Assembly (NCBI GenBank): GCA_018645405.1 | Contig: JABGOQ010000075.1 | Span: forward strand, 1 to 42,533 | Direction: 5' to 3' | Source of the DNA: Anaerolineae bacterium | Lineage (GTDB): Bacteria > Chloroflexota > Anaerolineae > Anaerolineales > Villigracilaceae | DNA length: 42,533 nt | Shown: piece by piece, positions 23,883 to 32,640 of the stretch | How the letters are laid out: every line of letters starts with the position of its first letter | Position numbering within the stretch: the first letter of the stretch is position 1 | Notes under the pieces: generated by a model | The model's input: only the letters and a program-made list of their open reading frames with translations | Database searches by the model: none | What the model was told of the DNA's origin: nothing | Program-made: the position numbers and the translations under genes

Positions 23883-25288
23883 AAACCCTAAAAGAATTAC
23901 AGGATGGAAAAACGACGAGTCGCGCTTTGACCAAGGCTTGCTTGGCGCGTGTAGAAGCATTGGATTCATCCCTGCACGCTTTTCTGCATGTTGACGAATC
24001 CGCACCCGAACGTGCCAGCCAAGTGGACAAAGAATCTCCGCTCGCTGGTTTGCCCATCGCTGTCAAAGATATTCTGATGGTCGAGGGGATGCCCGCCACC
24101 TGTGGCTCAAAAATTCTCGAAGGCTTTATGCCTCCCTTCACTGCCACATCTGTCAAAAAGCTGCAAGATGCAGGCGCGGTCATTATCGGCAAGACCAATA
24201 CCGACGAATTCGCGATGGGGTCATCGACAGAAAATTCTGCGTATGGCGTCACGCATAATCCCTGGAATTTAGACCGCGTCCCCGGCGGCTCCTCGGGTGG
24301 GAGCGCGGCAGCCGTTGCAGCGGGAATCGTCCCGGCTGCATTGGGCACAGACACAGGCGGCTCGATCCGTCAGCCCGCATCCTTTTGCGGGATCAGTGGC
24401 ATCAAACCGACTTATGGACGCGTATCCCGTTACGGGTTGGCAGCTTATGGCTCTTCATTAGATTCTGTTGGTATTTTAGGGCGTTCTGTAGATGATCTTA
24501 TTCCGCTCTTTGAGGTGATGGTCGGCAAAGATCCACTCGATGCAACGACGGTGGATGCTCCATCCATAACGAGAAAATTATCAGCCGAATCGCTTGTGGG
24601 TACGCGTATCGGTGTCCCGGCAGAGTATTTTGTTAAAGGGATACAAGCCGAGGTCGAGGAGCGTGTCCGTGAAGCGATCAAGATGTTGAAAATGCTCGGA
24701 GCTGAGATTATCCCTATTAATCTCCCCCACACCGAATACGCGCTTCCCGTTTATTATATTTTGGCTCCAGCCGAGGCATCTGCTAATTTGGCGCGCTACG
24801 ATGGCATCCGTTATACACCGCGTGAAGGCGAGAAAAGCTTGGAAGATGTCTACCGCCAAACACGCGGAAAACACTTCGGCGCAGAAGTTGAACGACGTAT
24901 TATGCTAGGGACTTACGCGCTTTCGGCAGGCTATTATGATGCTTATTATGGGCAGGCACAAAAGGTGCGCACGCTGATAAGGCGCGATTTTGAAGAGGCA
25001 TTTAAAAATGTTGATGCAATTGCTGCGCCTATTGCGCCAACGACAGCTTTTGAGATCGGCTCTCATGGTGATGATCCGCTAGCGATGTATCTCGAAGATA
25101 TTTTCACGCTCCCCGCAAATTTGGCCGGTGTTCCTGGCTTGGCATTACCCGTCGGTTTTGATGGTGATAATATGCCGATCGGGATGCAGTTGATGGGCGC
25201 ACCATTTAGTGAAGAGAATTTATTTGCCATTGGGCGAGCCTATCAGGGCGCGACAGATTGGCATAAGGAAAAACCGAATATTGGATAG
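23879..25288 (+). CDS. gatA: Asp/Glu-tRNA amidotransferase subunit A
   Basis: The protein has 469 residues. It is the amidase that releases ammonia from glutamine for the transamidation reaction. The Ser-cisSer-Lys triad is visible: Lys in PIAVKDILMVEG (about 62), the serine-rich signature PGGSSGGSAAAVA, and Ser in GTDTGGSIRQPASFCG. Length is as usual. Start codon overlaps the end of gatC (ATGA). Confidence 0.97.
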   Translation: MKTLKELQDGKTTSRALTKACLARVEALDSSLHAFLHVDESAPERASQVDKESPLAGLPIAVKDILMVEGMPATCGSKILEGFMPPFTATSVKKLQDAGAVIIGKTNTDEFAMGSSTENSAYGVTHNPWNLDRVPGGSSGGSAAAVAAGIVPAALGTDTGGSIRQPASFCGISGIKPTYGRVSRYGLAAYGSSLDSVGILGRSVDDLIPLFEVMVGKDPLDATTVDAPSITRKLSAESLVGTRIGVPAEYFVKGIQAEVEERVREAIKMLKMLGAEIIPINLPHTEYALPVYYILAPAEASANLARYDGIRYTPREGEKSLEDVYRQTRGKHFGAEVERRIMLGTYALSAGYYDAYYGQAQKVRTLIRRDFEEAFKNVDAIAAPIAPTTAFEIGSHGDDPLAMYLEDIFTLPANLAGVPGLALPVGFDGDNMPIGMQLMGAPFSEENLFAIGRAYQGATDWHKEKPNIG

Positions 25289-25293
25289 AGAAT

Positions 25294-25379
25294 CCACGAA
25301 GGGACACGAAGACACACTAAAAAGAGCAGCGCAAAGCGCTGCTCTTAAAAACTTCGTGCTCATTCGTGTGACTTCGTGG
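25294..25379. repeat. CACRAAG-type palindromic element before galE
   Basis: Outer arms CCACGAAG (25294-25301) and CTTCGTGG (25372-25379) are perfectly inverted. Nested inside is a perfect 11-bp hairpin, AAGAGCAGCGC-AAA-GCGCTGCTCTT (25322-25346). Confidence 0.9.
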
Positions 25380-25396
25380 AAGAAAAAAGGAAACCA

Positions 25397-26371
25397 ATGA
25401 ATATCTTTCTAACAGGCGGAGCAGGCTATATTGGTTCTGCAACCACTGAAGCATTGCTCAAAGCGGGACATCATGTCACGGTTTATGATTCGCTCGTTAC
25501 GGGTCATCAGCAAGCTGTACCAAAAGACGCTGTTTTCATCCACGCCGATTTAGGCGATGAAGATGCCGTAAAATCCGCGCTGGCAACGAAGAAATTTAAC
25601 GCAGTCATGCACTTCGCCGCGTTTATCGAAGCTGGCGAGAGTATGAAAAACCCGGGGAAATTTATCCAGAATAATTTGGTCAATTCTTCTCGACTTATCG
25701 AAGCCGCAACACGTGCAGGTGTGGGGCGTTTCGTCCTTTCGTCTACGGCGGCGGTTTACCAATCGAGTGACGAGCCACTGAGCGAAGAATCTCCGCTCGG
25801 CCCCACCAACACTTACGGCTATACCAAACTTGCCGTTGAGCGTATCCTTGAATGGTATCGAGAAATTCATGGGCTGCATTTTGCCGCCTTGCGCTATTTC
25901 AATGCTTCGGGCGCATTGCCCGGTCGCGGCGAGGCGCATCAGCCAGAGTCGCATCTCATTCCGCTTGTTTTGCAAGTTGCGCTCGGGCAACGCGAAACCA
26001 TCGGCATTTACGGAACTGATTACCCCACCCCAGACGGGACGGCAATCCGTGATTATATCCATATCGCCGATCTGGTTTCAGCACATCTCTTGGCATTGGA
26101 TGCTCTTTCCGAGCAGGATAAACTGGTCTTCAACATCGGCACCGGGACAGGATATTCCGTTAAAGAAGTCATCGAAACGGCACGCTCCGTGACCCAGCAC
26201 TTGATACCGGCTGTGGAGACTCCTCGCCGCCCCGGCGACCCGGCGCGACTCGTTGCATCCTCATCGAAAATCCAACGCGAGCTTGGGTGGAAGGCAGAAA
26301 ATTCAAGTTTAGAAAACATCCTGGAAACAGCGTGGACGTGGCATGAGTCGCATCCAAATGGATATAAGTAG
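25397..26371 (+). CDS. galE: UDP-glucose 4-epimerase
   Basis: The protein has 324 residues. It is an extended short-chain dehydrogenase that interconverts UDP-glucose and UDP-galactose with bound NAD. The glycine motif TGGAGYIGS is at 6-14, the catalytic Ser in LSSTAAVY and YGYTK (YxxxK), and the substrate region RYFNASGALPGRGEAH is typical of GalE. The C-terminal RRPGDPARLVASSSKIQREL also fits. The ATG at 25397 has AAAAGG upstream; an in-frame GTG at 25376 lies in the palindrome. UDP-N-acetyl sugars are a possible alternative substrate. Confidence 0.93.
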   Translation: MNIFLTGGAGYIGSATTEALLKAGHHVTVYDSLVTGHQQAVPKDAVFIHADLGDEDAVKSALATKKFNAVMHFAAFIEAGESMKNPGKFIQNNLVNSSRLIEAATRAGVGRFVLSSTAAVYQSSDEPLSEESPLGPTNTYGYTKLAVERILEWYREIHGLHFAALRYFNASGALPGRGEAHQPESHLIPLVLQVALGQRETIGIYGTDYPTPDGTAIRDYIHIADLVSAHLLALDALSEQDKLVFNIGTGTGYSVKEVIETARSVTQHLIPAVETPRRPGDPARLVASSSKIQRELGWKAENSSLENILETAWTWHESHPNGYK

Positions 26372-26392
26372 ATTTAGCCAATAGGTTTTGCT

Positions 26393-26725
26393 ATGGTAGA
26401 AAAGCTTGGTTCATTTTTTCGTCCACGTGGAATAAGCATTTTTATTTTTCTGCTATTGGTGTTCTTAATGCCAGTGCTCTATATTTATTCTGAGCATGAT
26501 CGAACAAACTATCTCCCCGGAGAAAAACAACACTGGACGATGAAATCAACTCAGTATGTGAGTATCTACAAGGAGTATTTCTTTCATACAGATGGTGATA
26601 TTGAAGAGTTTTTTGTAATCACAGAGAGAGATTATTTCACTAATTATGTCGGCATCCCCTTGCTTTTTCTTTATTACTCCATCGCATCGGGTATTAATAA
26701 ATTTATTCGCCAAAAAAGAAACTAG
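26393..26725 (+). CDS. Small two-helix membrane protein, unknown
   Basis: The protein has 110 residues. One hydrophobic helix lies at about 15-33 and a second, weaker one at about 87-103; between them is a polar loop of about 50 residues with many aromatic and acidic residues (YKEYFFHTDGDIEEFF). I recognise no family. It starts 21 bp after galE and ends 54 bp before the site-2 protease gene, so it may be cotranscribed. Coding is supported only by length and position. Confidence 0.5.
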   Translation: MVEKLGSFFRPRGISIFIFLLLVFLMPVLYIYSEHDRTNYLPGEKQHWTMKSTQYVSIYKEYFFHTDGDIEEFFVITERDYFTNYVGIPLLFLYYSIASGINKFIRQKRN

Positions 26726-26779
26726 GTTTTAATCCGTGTCTTCCGCGTTTTTCCATATACCAAAAGTAACAGGAGCAAA

Positions 26780-27427
26780 ATGTTAACCTTCTTCGTCGTC
26801 CTGATCGGATGGATATTCTCTCTCAGCTTTCATGAGTTCTCTCATGCTTTAGTCGCCTATTATGGCGGCGATACGAGCGTGCGTGAAAAAGGATATTTGA
26901 CTTTTAATCCGCTCAAATATACGCACCCTGTATACTCAATTGCCTTGCCGCTTCTTTTCCTCTTCATGGGCGGGATTGGGCTACCCGGTGGCGCTGTCTA
27001 TATCGAAACTTGGCGTTTACGTGGCCCAAAATGGAGAAGTGCAGTTTCGTTAGCGGGACCAGCTGCTAATTTCATTTTGATTATCGTGTTGGCATTTATC
27101 TTGCAATTTGCACCTTCTACATCAACAGGCATTTTCCCAGGTCTCGCTTTTCTGGCTTTATTGCAAATCTACGCCGTGATCTTGAATCTCATCCCCGTCC
27201 CGCCCTTTGACGGATTTGGCGCGATAGAGCCATATCTTAGCCAAGAGATTTTGGATAAAATCGAGCCCATTCGCGGGATGATGATCTGGGTCGTAATAGC
27301 TGCCCTTTGGTATGTCCCCTCTGTCAGCGAGGCTTTTTCTACGCTCATTTTCTCTATTGCTCAGTTCTTCAACTTCCCTTTTGACTTGATTGCAATAGGC
27401 TATCAACAATTCTTTTTCTGGAAATGA
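26780..27427 (+). CDS. Site-2 protease family zinc metalloprotease (M50)
   Basis: The protein has 215 residues, nearly all membrane helices. Zinc motif HEFSH (His18, Glu19, His22) in the first helix and the distal aspartate motif NLIPVPPFDG (Asp144) are intact, so it should be active within the bilayer. It is the short, PDZ-less type. Substrate unknown. Ribosome site AGGAG is 6 nt before the ATG. Confidence 0.92.
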   Translation: MLTFFVVLIGWIFSLSFHEFSHALVAYYGGDTSVREKGYLTFNPLKYTHPVYSIALPLLFLFMGGIGLPGGAVYIETWRLRGPKWRSAVSLAGPAANFILIIVLAFILQFAPSTSTGIFPGLAFLALLQIYAVILNLIPVPPFDGFGAIEPYLSQEILDKIEPIRGMMIWVVIAALWYVPSVSEAFSTLIFSIAQFFNFPFDLIAIGYQQFFFWK

Positions 27428-27449
27428 TTTATATTATGATTTTATCCTT

Positions 27450-27565
27450 TGTGTTGGTTGAGTAGCTCGAAGCGGAGCGAAGAGCGTATCGAAACCACAA
27501 AAGCAGTTTTTTTAGGTATTATTGGTTTCGATTCGGCGAGAAATATCGCCTACTCAACCAACACA
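27450..27565. repeat. GGTTGAGTAGC palindromic element (full)
   Basis: Outer arms TGTGTTGGTTGAGTAG (27450-27465) and CTACTCAACCAACACA (27550-27565), 16 bp perfect; inner arms around GCGTATCGAAACCA and TGGTTTCGAT. Second full copy of the element at 17105-17233. It creates an open frame into the Dus gene that is not protein-like. Confidence 0.9.
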
Positions 27566-27574
27566 GATACATTT

Positions 27575-28552
27575 ATGCAAACTATACCCGAACAAACACC
27601 CACCCCCACCTTTCACGTCGATAAAATCCCCATCTACGGCGATGCACTTCTTGCCCCGATGATGGGCTTTTCGGATCTGCCCTATCGCTCTCTTTGCCGT
27701 GAGTTGGGGTCTTCTATTAGTTATACAGAATTTGCGCGCGCTGAGGGATTGATCCACAATATGCGGCGCGTATCTGAAAAGCTGATCTATCGCGAAGATG
27801 AGCGTCCGATTGCTTTTCAGATCTATACACACGACATTGATTATATGGTCAATGCCGCGCTGAAAATTCAGGAACTAAAGCCCGACTTCATCGACATCAA
27901 TATGGGCTGCCCAACCAAAGCGATTGCAAATAGCGGTGCAGGCGTTGGGCTGATGCGGACTCCAATAAAAGTAGCGCATCTTTTTAAACGCCTCGTCAAA
28001 GAATTGGACATACCCATTACAGCAAAAATCAGAATGGGTTGGGACGATTGTCAGAACTACAAATTGATCTCACGCATTGTTGAAGAAGCAGGCGCGTCCT
28101 TAATCGCCATCCACGGACGGACGCGAGAAGGTGGGCGTGAGCGAGATGCAAATTGGGATGTAATTGGCGAGGTGAAGCAAACGGTCAATATCCCCGTAAT
28201 CGGGAATGGAGATGTGAAGATCGTTGCAGATATTGAGAAGATGAAGAAACACACCGGCTGCGATGGCGTCATGATCGGCAGAGCCGCGATCGGAAACCCG
28301 TGGATATTTTCTGGCAAAGACCGGCATGAAGTTACCTTCGAGGAAGTTCAAGAAATGATGGTTAAGCACCTCGACAGAAATTTGGAATTTTATGGGGAGA
28401 AGTTGGGGATCAACCTCTTCCGCAAGCACGTGGTGCAATATATTGCGCCAATGAAAACGACACGCCGTTATAGGCGCGATTTGCTGACACGAGAAACTAA
28501 GGAAGAGTTTTTGATTTTATTAGGGCAAATTTATGAAAATCTGGTGAAGTAA
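27575..28552 (+). CDS. dusB: tRNA-dihydrouridine synthase
   Basis: The protein has 325 residues. It is an FMN flavoenzyme that reduces uridines in the D loop of tRNA. LLAPMMGFSDLPYRSLCRELG binds FMN, the catalytic Cys112 is in INMGCPTKAIANSGAG, and AKIRMGWDD, AIHGRTREGG and GDVKI...CDGVMIGRAAIGNPWIF complete the barrel. Subfamily DusB is the likely bacterial form but not proven. The ATG at 27575 lies 9 bp after the palindrome; the open frame upstream to 27449 is repeat-derived and was left out. Confidence 0.93.
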   Translation: MQTIPEQTPTPTFHVDKIPIYGDALLAPMMGFSDLPYRSLCRELGSSISYTEFARAEGLIHNMRRVSEKLIYREDERPIAFQIYTHDIDYMVNAALKIQELKPDFIDINMGCPTKAIANSGAGVGLMRTPIKVAHLFKRLVKELDIPITAKIRMGWDDCQNYKLISRIVEEAGASLIAIHGRTREGGRERDANWDVIGEVKQTVNIPVIGNGDVKIVADIEKMKKHTGCDGVMIGRAAIGNPWIFSGKDRHEVTFEEVQEMMVKHLDRNLEFYGEKLGINLFRKHVVQYIAPMKTTRRYRRDLLTRETKEEFLILLGQIYENLVK

Positions 28553-28643
28553 AAAATACTGTCCAAGGGACAGAGGGGGCTAAAAAACGGTAGCAAGCCA
28601 AAATCACGAGCGATTCCCCCCTTCCAAATCCAATAAATGGGAG

Positions 28644-28649
28644 TATAAT
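28644..28649 (+). promoter_or_regulatory. -10 box of the permease gene
   Basis: TATAAT, followed by a leader of about 50 nt with a small hairpin (GACGTCC and GGGCGTC, 28668-28685) before the ATG at 28704. No good -35 is seen. Confidence 0.4.
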
Positions 28650-28703
28650 CTCCGCCGCTATTTTTTTGACGTCCAGATGGGCGTCATTTTCTTTGAGGAT
28701 AGA

Positions 28704-30698
28704 ATGAACACTTCGAAATTCAAACATGCCTTATTTGGCGAACCTTTCCCGACCAGCATGGCGCTCCATGAACGCCTGGATAAAGTGCGCGGTTTGGCAA
28801 TTTTTGCCTCCGACCCGATCAGCAGTAACGCCTACGCAACCGAAGCCGTGATGAGTATTTTGATCGTCATGGGCAGCGGCGCGCTCGCCATGACGATGCC
28901 CATCGTCATGGCGATTGCCGCGCTGGTTTTGATCGTGGTTTTTAGCTATATCCAGACCATTTTACATTACCCAAATGGCGGTGGCTCCTATATCGTTGCG
29001 AAAGATAATCTTGGCACGCTGCCCTCGCTGATCGCGGCAGGTGCGTTGTTAACCGATTATTCGCTCACGGTTTCTGTCTCGGTTTCGGCTGGGATCAGAG
29101 CGATTGTCTCCGCTTTTCCGGATATTTACGATTACCGCGTTTTGCTCGCGTTGGGGACAATTGCGCTGCTCACGTGGATGAACTTGCGTGGCGTCCGAGA
29201 AAGTGGTTCTGTCTTTGCACTTCCTACCTATGCCTTTATCGGCGGCGTATTCTTGATCATCGTGATCGGCTTGGCGCGCAGCTTTGAGCTTTTTGGTGCT
29301 GCTCCTATCGTTCCACAAGCCATTTCCGGCGAGATGCTGACCGAAGACCTGACGCAACTCGGCATGATCTGGATTTTGCTACGCGCCTTTGCGGCAGGCT
29401 GTACCGCCTTGACAGGCATCGAAGCGATCAGTGATGGCGTGCAGGCTTTCCAGCCACCTGAGTCAAAAAATGCTGCCCAAACAATGGTCGCGATGGGCAT
29501 CATCGCAATGACGCTTTTCGTAGGCATCAGCTTTTTGTCCACGCGCCTGAACTTGATTCCTGCACATCACGATAGCTTGCTTTCACAACTGACGCGCACA
29601 ATTGCTGGTGAGGGTTTCCTTTATTATTGGGTGCAAATCTTTACCATGCTGATCCTTGTCTTGGCTGCAAATACTGGCTACCAGGATTTCCCCCGTCTCG
29701 GCTATTTTCTTGCCCGTGATAAATTCATGCCCCGCTGGATGACCAACCAAGGCGACCGCCTCGTCTTCAACGGCGGCATCATCACTTTGGCGATCATTTC
29801 TTCAATTGTTGTCATCATCTTTCAGGCAGATGAATTTGCAATGCTGCCCCTTTACGCCATCGGCGTTATGCTCAGCTTCACCATCTCGCAAGCGGGGATG
29901 GTCAAATTAATGAGCAAAGTCTCGAAACTAAAACCTGGTGAAACGCTCGACACACTCGAAACACATCTCCATCATGAAAAAGGCTGGCAATGGAAACGGA
30001 TTGTCAATGCGGTCGGTGCCCTCACAACCGCGATCGTTTTTGTCGTGCTGGTCGTGACCAAATTTGCCGAAGGCGCGTGGATCATCGTCGTCGTTATCCC
30101 GCTCATTATCTATATGTTCTACAGTATAAATCAGCATTATGCCTCTGTTGCAAATTCACTCAGCACACGCACCATCGAAGAACGTGAGATCAGCGATGTC
30201 GCTGATGTAGTCATCCTCCCGATTGGCGATGTACATCGTGGCACCCTTCGCGCGCTTCAATTTGCGGAAAAAATCTCCAGCGATGTGCGCGCTGTCTACA
30301 TTTCTACCGACCCCTCGCTCAAAGAACGCTTCCTGCAACGCTGGAAGAAATTCCCCACACTGACGGAAAAAGTCAACCTGATCGGGATTGATTACGACTA
30401 CCGCGATTTCCTAACCCCGCTGATCGAATATATTGAACAGGTCAACAATGTAGAATTCCCCGACCACTCGATCACGGTTGTTATTCCGGAAATCCTGACC
30501 AACTCTCTTACATCCAGCGTGCTGCATAATAAAACAGCCCTGCTCTTGCGGAATCGTCTCCGACAGAATCTCGACATCATTATCATTGAGATTCCGCTCC
30601 ACATTCTGCCGCCAGAGAAAAAGCCAGAATTTGAGATTAGTGGAGTAGCAGACGAAGTAGACGCCCCGCTCGACGACGAGGAGCCTGCTTCCGATTAA
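28704..30698 (+). CDS. KimA-like APC permease (probable potassium importer)
   Basis: The protein has 664 residues. About twelve membrane helices are followed by a cytosolic domain of about 160 residues. The text closely follows Bacillus KimA (YdaO): LASDPISSNAYATEA-like start (FASDPISSNAYATEAVM), YPNGGGSYIVAKDNLG, GCTALTGIEAISDGVQAF, LVLAANTGYQDFPRLGYFLARDKFMPR. KimA is a proton-coupled, c-di-AMP-controlled potassium importer. The C-terminal part (VVILPIGDVHRGTLRALQFA) resembles a universal-stress-type domain. I chose the ATG at 28704 with GAGGA upstream rather than 28677. Amino-acid transport is the alternative. A terminator follows. Confidence 0.82.
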   Translation: MNTSKFKHALFGEPFPTSMALHERLDKVRGLAIFASDPISSNAYATEAVMSILIVMGSGALAMTMPIVMAIAALVLIVVFSYIQTILHYPNGGGSYIVAKDNLGTLPSLIAAGALLTDYSLTVSVSVSAGIRAIVSAFPDIYDYRVLLALGTIALLTWMNLRGVRESGSVFALPTYAFIGGVFLIIVIGLARSFELFGAAPIVPQAISGEMLTEDLTQLGMIWILLRAFAAGCTALTGIEAISDGVQAFQPPESKNAAQTMVAMGIIAMTLFVGISFLSTRLNLIPAHHDSLLSQLTRTIAGEGFLYYWVQIFTMLILVLAANTGYQDFPRLGYFLARDKFMPRWMTNQGDRLVFNGGIITLAIISSIVVIIFQADEFAMLPLYAIGVMLSFTISQAGMVKLMSKVSKLKPGETLDTLETHLHHEKGWQWKRIVNAVGALTTAIVFVVLVVTKFAEGAWIIVVVIPLIIYMFYSINQHYASVANSLSTRTIEEREISDVADVVILPIGDVHRGTLRALQFAEKISSDVRAVYISTDPSLKERFLQRWKKFPTLTEKVNLIGIDYDYRDFLTPLIEYIEQVNNVEFPDHSITVVIPEILTNSLTSSVLHNKTALLLRNRLRQNLDIIIIEIPLHILPPEKKPEFEISGVADEVDAPLDDEEPASD

Positions 30699-30724
30699 AA
30701 AGCGTATTTTCCCATAAACACCGA

Positions 30725-30760
30725 GACCTGACAGGTTTTAAAAACCTGTCAGGTCTTTTT
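30725..30760 (+). terminator. Terminator after the permease gene
   Basis: GACCTGACAGG and CCTGTCAGGTC stem, extended by T and A runs at the loop, followed by TTTTT. Confidence 0.9.
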
Positions 30761-30853
30761 ATGTTCCGCAAGGGCGCCCCTTTGCTTTATACAAAAAACT
30801 GTTAGCTTTATCAAACAGCTTCTGTAAACTCTTTTCATCCAAATGTGTCGCCC

Positions 30854-32113
30854 CTACGCCAACTCCACAATCTCCTTCAACGCCTCTCCCAACTTCCTAA
30901 TCTCTTCAATTGTGTTGTAATGCGTTGCCCCAACGCGTACCATCCCGCCGCTGCCTTCAAGACCGAGTCTTTCGGTGATATTGAGGGCGTAGTAATTTCC
31001 ATCCCATACGTAGATATCGCGCTTACCCAATTCTTCCGCTACCTTGCGGGGATGCAAATCTCCGAGACGGAAAGAGAAGGTTGCCACGCGTTCTTCGGTT
31101 TTAAGCGGGTCGCTGGGACCATATAATCTCAAGCCAGGGACAGATTCCAGAGTAGCGAGCAGAGCCTGATTGAGCTCTTGTTCGTATGCACCGATGGCGG
31201 TCATCGCTTTTTTGAGAGTCAGCGTGCGTCCCGTGTAATCCTTTTCAGGGAAATCATACTCCCCACCAAACTCATTCCCGATCCATTCAAAATACTCGAT
31301 TGTGCCAAGAACACCAGCAATCCCCTCGTGGTTTTGCGTGCCTGTCTCAAATTTACTCGGCAGATGATTGCTCGCCGGACGCACTTTATAGGCTTTCAAT
31401 TCCTCGAGTAAATTCTTTTTGCCATAGAGAACGCCCGCATGGGGACCAAAGTATTTATAGGGGGAGGAAACAAGAAAATCGGCATCAATATCCTGCACAT
31501 CAATCACGCCATGTGGGGCATATTGGACAGCGTCCACGTAGATCATTGTGCCAGTTTCGTGCGCCATTTTGATGATTTTCTTGATCGGGTTGATCGTCCC
31601 CAAAGAGTTGGAGGCATAACCGACCGCGAGAAATTTTGGCTTCCGCACAAGGGCGCGCTGGAGTTCGTCGAGATTTAGCGTCCCGTCTTCCACATCGAAG
31701 CCGACCCAGTTGACGCTGGCACCACGATCTTCGGCGGCAAGCAACCAGGGGGTCACGTTTGCATCGTGGTCGAGGCGCGTCACGACAATCTCGTCACCCG
31801 CATCCCACATCCGAGAAATCGAACGGCTGAGATGCAGAGTCAGCGTGGTCATATTATTGCCAAAAACAATTTCTTCGGAGCTGGCGGCGTTATAAAAATC
31901 CGCCATTGCCTGATGCGCCTCGTCGAGTACGACATCCGACGCCGCACTGGTCGCAAATGCGCCCTCGTGATTGGCATTGCAATCGACGAGGTAGGCGGTC
32001 ATACGGTCGAGACTTTGTTGGCAAATTTGCGTGCCACCAGGGCCATCAAAAAAGATGGCGGGGCGGGCAAGAGCTGGGAATTGAGCACGAATTTTGGGGA
32101 TATTGAGAGACAT
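30854..32113 (-). CDS. Cysteine-desulfurase-like class V aminotransferase
   Basis: The protein has 419 residues. It is a fold-type I PLP enzyme of the class V group, close to the TIGR01976 'cysteine desulfurase-like' set. Visible: FFDGPGGTQICQQSLDRM (N-terminal), FGNNMTTLTLHLSRS (PLP phosphate), VDAVQYAPHG (Asp/Gln on PLP), and the PLP lysine in SSPYKYFGPHAG. I do not see the flexible-loop catalytic cysteine of IscS or SufS, so sulfur transfer is not assured. Ribosome site AGGAG precedes the ATG. It is divergent from the usp gene. Confidence 0.85.
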   Translation of the reverse strand: MSLNIPKIRAQFPALARPAIFFDGPGGTQICQQSLDRMTAYLVDCNANHEGAFATSAASDVVLDEAHQAMADFYNAASSEEIVFGNNMTTLTLHLSRSISRMWDAGDEIVVTRLDHDANVTPWLLAAEDRGASVNWVGFDVEDGTLNLDELQRALVRKPKFLAVGYASNSLGTINPIKKIIKMAHETGTMIYVDAVQYAPHGVIDVQDIDADFLVSSPYKYFGPHAGVLYGKKNLLEELKAYKVRPASNHLPSKFETGTQNHEGIAGVLGTIEYFEWIGNEFGGEYDFPEKDYTGRTLTLKKAMTAIGAYEQELNQALLATLESVPGLRLYGPSDPLKTEERVATFSFRLGDLHPRKVAEELGKRDIYVWDGNYYALNITERLGLEGSGGMVRVGATHYNTIEEIRKLGEALKEIVELA

Positions 32114-32129
32114 ATTTTCTCCTGAAAAC

Positions 32130-32158
32130 TTGAAAAACGGATAGTAAATTTGTATACT
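32130..32158 (+). promoter_or_regulatory. Promoter of the universal stress protein gene
   Basis: TTGAAA (32130-32135), exactly 17 bp, TATACT (32153-32158). The ATG is 29 bp further, with AAGGAGG at the right distance. Confidence 0.75.
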
Positions 32159-32187
32159 TAAATTGTAATCGAGAAAAGGAGGTTCTG

Positions 32188-32607
32188 ATGTTTAAGAATA
32201 TTCTTTTGGGCGTTGATGGTTCCAAACACTCGTTGCATGCGGCACAAAAAGCGGCGGGGTTGGCAATTTGCCTGGAATCCGATATATGGATCGTCGTTGC
32301 CCATCCTACTGTCCCTGCTTATTTGGGCGAACCCAATTTTCAAGACGCAATTGTAGCCCGCCTGACAGAATCTAAAAAGATTATGGAAGAAGCGATAGAA
32401 GCTGTTGGGGAAATCCCTGGAGAAGTCCATACCGAAATTTTGGAAGGTTCTGCGGCAGAGGTGGTTTTGAATGTTGCCAATGTGCGCCATATTGACCTAA
32501 TCGTAATGGGTTCGCGCGGGCACGGCAAATTGCGCGGTCTGCTTTTGGGCAGCCAGTCGCAAAAAGTTTTGCAGCACGCACCCTGCCCGGTGATGATCGT
32601 TCGCTAG
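32188..32607 (+). CDS. Universal stress protein (UspA family)
   Basis: The protein has 139 residues. A single Usp domain: ILLGVDGSKHSLHAAQKA at the start, and the ATP-binding signature GSRGHGKLRGLLLGSQSQKV at about 109-128, ending CPVMIV. The G-2x-G-9x-G(S) pattern marks the ATP-binding type. It has its own strong promoter and ribosome site. Confidence 0.93.
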   Translation: MFKNILLGVDGSKHSLHAAQKAAGLAICLESDIWIVVAHPTVPAYLGEPNFQDAIVARLTESKKIMEEAIEAVGEIPGEVHTEILEGSAAEVVLNVANVRHIDLIVMGSRGHGKLRGLLLGSQSQKVLQHAPCPVMIVR

Positions 32608-32608
32608 G

Positions 32609-32640
32609 GTTGAAAGTTTAAGGTTCAAGATTGGAAGTTT
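32609..32640. repeat. Heptamer tandem array
   Basis: GTTGAAA, GTTTAAG, GTTCAAG, ATTGGAA, GTTT: fills the gap between the usp stop and the end of mobA and runs into the last mobA codons. Confidence 0.65.

Noticed and set aside
27449..27574. N-terminal extension of the Dus protein
   Set aside because: The added codons are exactly the GGTTGAGTAGC palindrome and have no family similarity.
28553..28703. c-di-AMP riboswitch before the KimA-like gene
   Set aside because: The leader after the -10 box is only about 50 nt, too short, and lacks the conserved core.
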